A DNA stretch of 9,193 nucleotides, taken from positions 4,098-13,290 of the forward strand of contig DNIT01000003.1 of NCBI GenBank assembly GCA_003489345.1. The letters run 5' to 3'. Source of the DNA: Pelotomaculum sp. Lineage in GTDB: Bacteria > Bacillota > Desulfotomaculia > Desulfotomaculales > Pelotomaculaceae. Position 1 is the stretch's first letter; each line of letters begins with the position of its first letter. A program made the translations under genes and the position numbers. Below are positions 6,501 through 9,193 of the stretch, in pieces. The notes below the pieces were generated by a model. That model was not told the DNA's origin. It worked only from the letters and a program-made list of their open reading frames with translations, and did no database searches.

Positions 6501-6517
6501 GGAGTGGGAGAAACAAA

Positions 6518-6997
6518 ATGTCAAATAAAAAAAAGAAGAAGCTGACGAAGGTACAGCAGGAATATCAAGATTTTTCCAAGGCCAGGGAGCCGCAAAGACC
6601 AGTTTTGCTTAATGTGGTCAGAGCTTTTTTCGTGGGAGGGTTCATCTGCCTCCTGGGTCAGCTTGTTCAGGATTTTTTTATCTGGAATTTTGATTTTACT
6701 GAAAAAACAGCGGGGAACCCGGCTGTGGCAGTAATGATTATACTCTCTGTCATTCTAACAAGTCTGGGGGTCTACGATCATATCGCCCAGTGGGCGGGAG
6801 CAGGTACCGCGGTGCCTGTGACCGGGTTTGCCAATTCGGTTGCTTCAGCAGCTATTGAACACCGCAGTGAAGGGTTTGTGCTCGGTGTTGGCGGGAACAT
6901 GTTTAAATTAGCCGGTTCGGTAATCGTTTTCGGTGTTTTCGCTGCTTTTATAGTTGCCTTGATCAAAACCACATTCGCAATACTGGGGGGCTCCTGA
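6518..6997 (+). CDS. spoVAC: Stage V sporulation protein AC
   Basis: A 159-aa integral membrane protein of the spore inner membrane and part of the SpoVA channel that takes up dipicolinic acid during sporulation and releases it in germination. In B. subtilis, SpoVAC behaves as a mechanosensitive channel. A strongly basic N-terminus (five Lys from residue 4) precedes about four hydrophobic segments: near 30-50 (RAFFVGGFICLLGQL), 66-86, 92-112 (AGAGTAVPVTGFANS) and 125-152. The ATG at 6518 has GGGAG (6506-6510) seven bases upstream. An in-frame extension to 6428 runs through the hairpin repeat and is not believed. It shares the VGGxICxxGQL and AGAGxxxPxxxFxNS signatures with SpoVAEb downstream. 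It is followed one base later by spoVAD. Confidence 0.95.
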   Translation: MSNKKKKKLTKVQQEYQDFSKAREPQRPVLLNVVRAFFVGGFICLLGQLVQDFFIWNFDFTEKTAGNPAVAVMIILSVILTSLGVYDHIAQWAGAGTAVPVTGFANSVASAAIEHRSEGFVLGVGGNMFKLAGSVIVFGVFAAFIVALIKTTFAILGGS

Positions 6998-6998
6998 C

Positions 6999-8006
6999 AT
7001 GCTGCAGGGATACCAAACGTGGGTATTTCGCAACAGGCCGACCATTATAGCCACTGCCACGGTAGGGGGGCCCTTTGAGGCCGAAGGTCCATTGGCCAAA
7101 GACTTTGATAAACTGCACGGCGATTTATGGCTCGGCCAGGACAGCTATGAAAAAGCCGAAAAGAAGCTGCTGGAAGAGGCCTGTACAACCGCCATTGAAA
7201 AGGCCGGTTTGCAGAAAAGCGACGTCCGGTTCTTCCTGAGCGGCGACCTGATGAACCAGATTATATCCAGCAGTTTTACCGCCAGAACCCTGGCCGTGCC
7301 TTTTATTGGACTTTTCGGCGCCTGTTCCAGCTCCATGGAAAGCCTTGCCCTGGGTTCCCTGATTGTAGACAGCAAAGCCGGTAATTATGTTCTCTGCGGA
7401 ACTTCCAGCCACAATGCGACGGCCGAAAAACAGTTCCGGTATCCTACCGAATATGGTTCTCAAAAGCCGCCCACCGCGCAGTGGACGGTGACCGGCGCCG
7501 GCGCCGCCCTGCTGGGCCGGGCGGGACAAGGTCCAAGGGTTGTTGCCGCCACCGTCGGCCGCGTGGTGGATATGGGCATCAGCGACCCCTTCAGTATGGG
7601 GAGCGCCATGGCGCCGGCGGCTGTGGACACGATTACGGCTCATTTCAGGGACCTGCGGATTTCGCCCCGGGAATATGACCTGATCGCCACGGGAGACCTG
7701 GGGAAGGTCGGATTCAAAATTGCCGGCGATTTGCTGAAGAAACACGGTTTGGAGATCCCGGAAGATATCTTTACGGACTGCGGGATACTCATCTACAGTG
7801 AAGAGCAGCCGGTATTGGCCGGAGGAAGCGGCTGCGGCTGTTCAGCTACCGTCACTTACGGCCATATCTTAAACAGAATGAGAAAAGGCGAGTTGAAAAA
7901 AGTCTTAATCGTCGCCACGGGGGCGCTGCTATCGCCGCTGTCCTACCAGCAGAAGGAAAGCATCCCCTGCATCGCGCATGCCGTTTCAATTGAGTATATC
8001 TCTTAG
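6999..8006 (+). CDS. spoVAD: Stage V sporulation protein AD (dipicolinic acid-binding)
   Basis: A 335-aa thiolase-fold protein without membrane segments. In Bacillus it sits on the outer face of the spore inner membrane and binds Ca-dipicolinic acid for the SpoVA channel. The N-terminus (YQTWVFRNRPTIIATATVGG) and the C-terminal KVLIVATGALLSPLSYQQKE stretch are characteristic, and the length equals the family norm. C109 in FGACSSSMESLALGS occupies the place of the thiolase nucleophile; enzyme activity is not expected in this family. The start ATG is one base after the spoVAC stop, with a G-run (6985-6990) as ribosome-binding site, implying tight coupling. The stop is 12 nt before spoVAEb. Confidence 0.97.
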   Translation: MLQGYQTWVFRNRPTIIATATVGGPFEAEGPLAKDFDKLHGDLWLGQDSYEKAEKKLLEEACTTAIEKAGLQKSDVRFFLSGDLMNQIISSSFTARTLAVPFIGLFGACSSSMESLALGSLIVDSKAGNYVLCGTSSHNATAEKQFRYPTEYGSQKPPTAQWTVTGAGAALLGRAGQGPRVVAATVGRVVDMGISDPFSMGSAMAPAAVDTITAHFRDLRISPREYDLIATGDLGKVGFKIAGDLLKKHGLEIPEDIFTDCGILIYSEEQPVLAGGSGCGCSATVTYGHILNRMRKGELKKVLIVATGALLSPLSYQQKESIPCIAHAVSIEYIS

Positions 8007-8018
8007 GGGTGCTAGCTT

Positions 8019-8372
8019 ATGGAAGTTTATTTTTGGGCTTTTGTAGTGGGCGGGCTGATCTGTGTAATAGGGCAATTGCTGCTCGATGTCGGTAAATTCA
8101 CCCCGGCCCATACCATGAGTATACTTGTAGTCTCAGGTGCCGTTTTAGGCGGTTTGGGGCTTTATGGCCCTTTGATTGATTTCGCCGGCGCCGGAGCGAC
8201 TATTCCCATCGCCAGCTTCGGAAACTCTTTATTCCAGGGAGCCATGTCTGAAGCTGAGACTTTCGGCATAATCGGGATCCTTACCGGCATTTTTGAAATT
8301 ACCAGCGCAGGTATATCCGCAGCCATTATTTTCGGCTTTCTGGCCGCCTTGTTTTTTAAGCCCAAGGGATAA
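8019..8372 (+). CDS. spoVAEb: Stage V sporulation protein AE (SpoVAEb type)
   Basis: A 117-aa, almost wholly hydrophobic protein with about four short membrane segments, and a component of the SpoVA dipicolinic acid channel. The N-terminal YFWAFVVGGLICVIGQLLLD and central FAGAGATIPIASFGNSLFQG mirror SpoVAC, showing that the two are paralogous subunits. The start has AGGGGTG (8005-8011) upstream. The VAC-VAD-VAEb trio is the minimal set common to clostridial spore-formers; spoVAA, spoVAB, spoVAEa and spoVAF are absent from this window. Confidence 0.94.
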   Translation: MEVYFWAFVVGGLICVIGQLLLDVGKFTPAHTMSILVVSGAVLGGLGLYGPLIDFAGAGATIPIASFGNSLFQGAMSEAETFGIIGILTGIFEITSAGISAAIIFGFLAALFFKPKG

Positions 8373-8385
8373 GGAAGGTGATACA

Positions 8386-8841
8386 ATGAAGAGCATTTTG
8401 AGGGTTACTGCCATTGTGCTGTTACTGCTGCTGACGACTGGCTGCGGACTGCAAAATTCCCCTTTAAAAAAGCAACAAACAGGGCAGACAAACCAGAATG
8501 AGCAGGATATCCGGATCAATGCGGAGCTTACCCGGCGGGCAAAGGAAACCGCCGGATCCATTAAAGGAGTCAAGGAGAGTACGGCTATAGCCATAAACCG
8601 GGATGTGACGGTTGCCGTAAAGGTAACCGGCTTAGACAGGTGGCGCCTCAAACCCATCAAAAATGAGGTGCACGATAAAATAAAAGAGCTGGATAAGGCT
8701 TATAACGTCCATGTGACCTCCGATAAAAAGCATTGTGTACAGCTAAAGCAGATAGAAAGCCAGTTGAGCGAGCCGCAAGACACAAAAATGACAGATGTCC
8801 TGAACAAAGTTAACAAGATCATCAAAGAGATCGACAGCTAG
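8386..8841 (+). CDS. YhcN/YlaJ-type sporulation lipoprotein
   Basis: A 151-aa predicted lipoprotein. The N-terminus has a basic start (MKSILR), a Leu-rich core and a lipobox-like TTGC with C20 as the lipidated residue; Thr at -3 is acceptable though not optimal. A polar linker is followed by the YhcN/YlaJ-like domain (about 43-151), with the IAINRDVTVAVKVTGL strand region and a C-terminal amphipathic helix. Family members are spore membrane lipoproteins, and one is encoded in the Bacillus spoVA2mob operon; the biochemical role is unknown. The ATG at 8386 has AAGGAAGGTG (8371-8380) five bases upstream and gives a proper signal peptide, whereas the in-frame extension to 8293 would bury it inside spoVAEb. 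It lies 13 nt after spoVAEb and is the probable last gene of the operon. Confidence 0.88.
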   Translation: MKSILRVTAIVLLLLLTTGCGLQNSPLKKQQTGQTNQNEQDIRINAELTRRAKETAGSIKGVKESTAIAINRDVTVAVKVTGLDRWRLKPIKNEVHDKIKELDKAYNVHVTSDKKHCVQLKQIESQLSEPQDTKMTDVLNKVNKIIKEIDS

Positions 8842-8909
8842 TCCCGGGGTGCGATACAGGATACGGAGCAGTACCAACACACTATCGATATTTGTTATTT
8901 CATCCACTG

Positions 8910-8932
8910 CTTGCTTTTATGAAGGCAGCAAG
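8910..8932. other. Weak hairpin after the lipoprotein gene
   Basis: CTTGCT (8910-8915) pairs with AGCAAG (8927-8932) around an 11-nt loop. It is not followed by a T run, so it is at best a weak terminator or RNA 3' end. No clearer terminator is seen between 8842 and 9060. Confidence 0.3.
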
Positions 8933-8960
8933 GGTGATTGATTTCATTTAGCGCTTTAGT

Positions 8961-8989
8961 CAATTAGTTAAATCCTATTTGTTTAATTG
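8961..8989. promoter_or_regulatory. Interrupted inverted repeat upstream of last gene
   Basis: CAATTA (8961-8966) with TAATTG (8984-8989), and AAA (8970-8972) with TTT (8978-8980), are symmetric about 8975. This resembles an operator half-site pair or a short hairpin in an AT-rich stretch of the 233-nt gap before the gene at 9075. I see no convincing promoter; TTGTTT (8979-8984) and TCTAAA (9002-9007), 17 nt apart, are the best weak vegetative pair. Confidence 0.3.
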
Positions 8990-9074
8990 GGAAACCAAAT
9001 TTCTAAAAAGCCTTAAGGAATCTCCGTTAAGACCGAAAAATATAAAAGACAGGGAATTTCAAGGGGAGGATTTA

Positions 9075-9193
9075 ATGCGCAAGATAATTACAGCAACGGT
9101 TTTAACGCTATTTTTTCTAATGGTTTATACTATACCGTTAGCTGAGGGCTATGACGCAAACAAACCCCAGATTATCTGGCAGGCTCAGAAATT
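9075..9193 (+). CDS. Secreted protein of unknown function, 3' end outside window
   Basis: Only the first 39 codons are visible. They encode a signal peptide: basic MRK, a hydrophobic core ending in LFFLMVYTIPLA, and a likely cleavage after ALA-like PLA (about residue 24), then EGYDANKPQIIWQAQK. No cysteine is present near the cleavage site, so it is a secreted rather than a lipidated protein. The start is supported by AAGGGGAGG at 9061-9069, 5 nt before the ATG. The visible mature sequence is too short to assign a family. It is separated from the spore cluster by 233 nt and is probably a separate transcript. Confidence 0.75.
   Translation, partial: MRKIITATVLTLFFLMVYTIPLAEGYDANKPQIIWQAQK

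Noticed and set aside
7125..7745. Long open frame on the - strand (206 codons) opposite spoVAD
   Set aside because: It lies fully antisense to an unmistakable spoVAD, shows no recognisable domain, and is expected in GC-rich coding sequence.
8293..8385. Extension of the lipoprotein into spoVAEb
   Set aside because: It would place 31 residues before a clear signal peptide and lipobox; the ATG at 8386 has a good ribosome-binding site.
4924..8841. Mobile-element ends or transposase around the spore cluster, as in the Bacillus Tn1546-borne spoVA2mob
   Set aside because: No transposase, resolvase or matching terminal repeats are visible in the window; only the small hairpin repeats occur.
8990..9070. 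Riboswitch (for example cyclic-di-GMP) upstream of the last gene
   Set aside because: The conserved core motifs of the common classes are not present; only short palindromes are seen.

Overview
The window looks like a chromosomal segment of an anaerobic, endospore-forming Firmicute, most likely class Clostridia and perhaps the Peptococcaceae/Desulfotomaculum/Pelotomaculum group. The grounds are an oxygen-sensitive pyruvate formate-lyase with its radical-SAM activase, a spoVA-type spore gene cluster, strong purine-rich Shine-Dalgarno sites and intermediate G+C. The genus assignment is inference. Every supported gene is on the + strand.

Left part (1-2564): the 3' three-quarters of pflB, which starts before the window, followed with a 4-nt ATGA overlap by pflA. 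A 10-bp hairpin with a short T run follows and probably ends this unit. Middle part (2700-4863): three apparently unrelated housekeeping or accessory genes. These are a COG1237-type metallo-beta-lactamase-fold hydrolase, a TcdA-like E1/ThiF-family enzyme probably acting on tRNA t6A, and an 86-aa GIY-YIG protein.

Right part (4924-8841): a sporulation island. In order it holds a DUF1657 protein, an intrinsic terminator, a second DUF1657 protein, a DUF421 (YetF-like) membrane protein with its own C-terminal DUF1657 domain, spoVAC, spoVAD, spoVAEb and a YhcN/YlaJ-type lipoprotein. This gene content matches, in a different order, the accessory spoVA2mob operon known from Bacillus, which raises spore heat resistance. 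The likely product is a spore inner-membrane channel for dipicolinic acid (VAC, VAD, VAEb) plus membrane-stabilising accessory proteins (DUF421/DUF1657) and a spore lipoprotein. The window ends in the signal peptide and first mature residues of an unidentified secreted protein.

Overlaid on these genes is a family of short hairpin repeats at 2594-2624, 4562-4590, 5442-5503 (two copies in inverted orientation) and 6458-6500. Loops carry variants of GAACCGTCCCC, but the stems come in two unrelated sequences (GAGACAG/CTGTCTC or GGAAGCA/TGCTTCC) that stay self-complementary. Three of the four loci lie directly upstream of the ribosome-binding site of the next gene. These repeats and the clostridial spoVA2mob-like cluster are the two most interesting things in the window.
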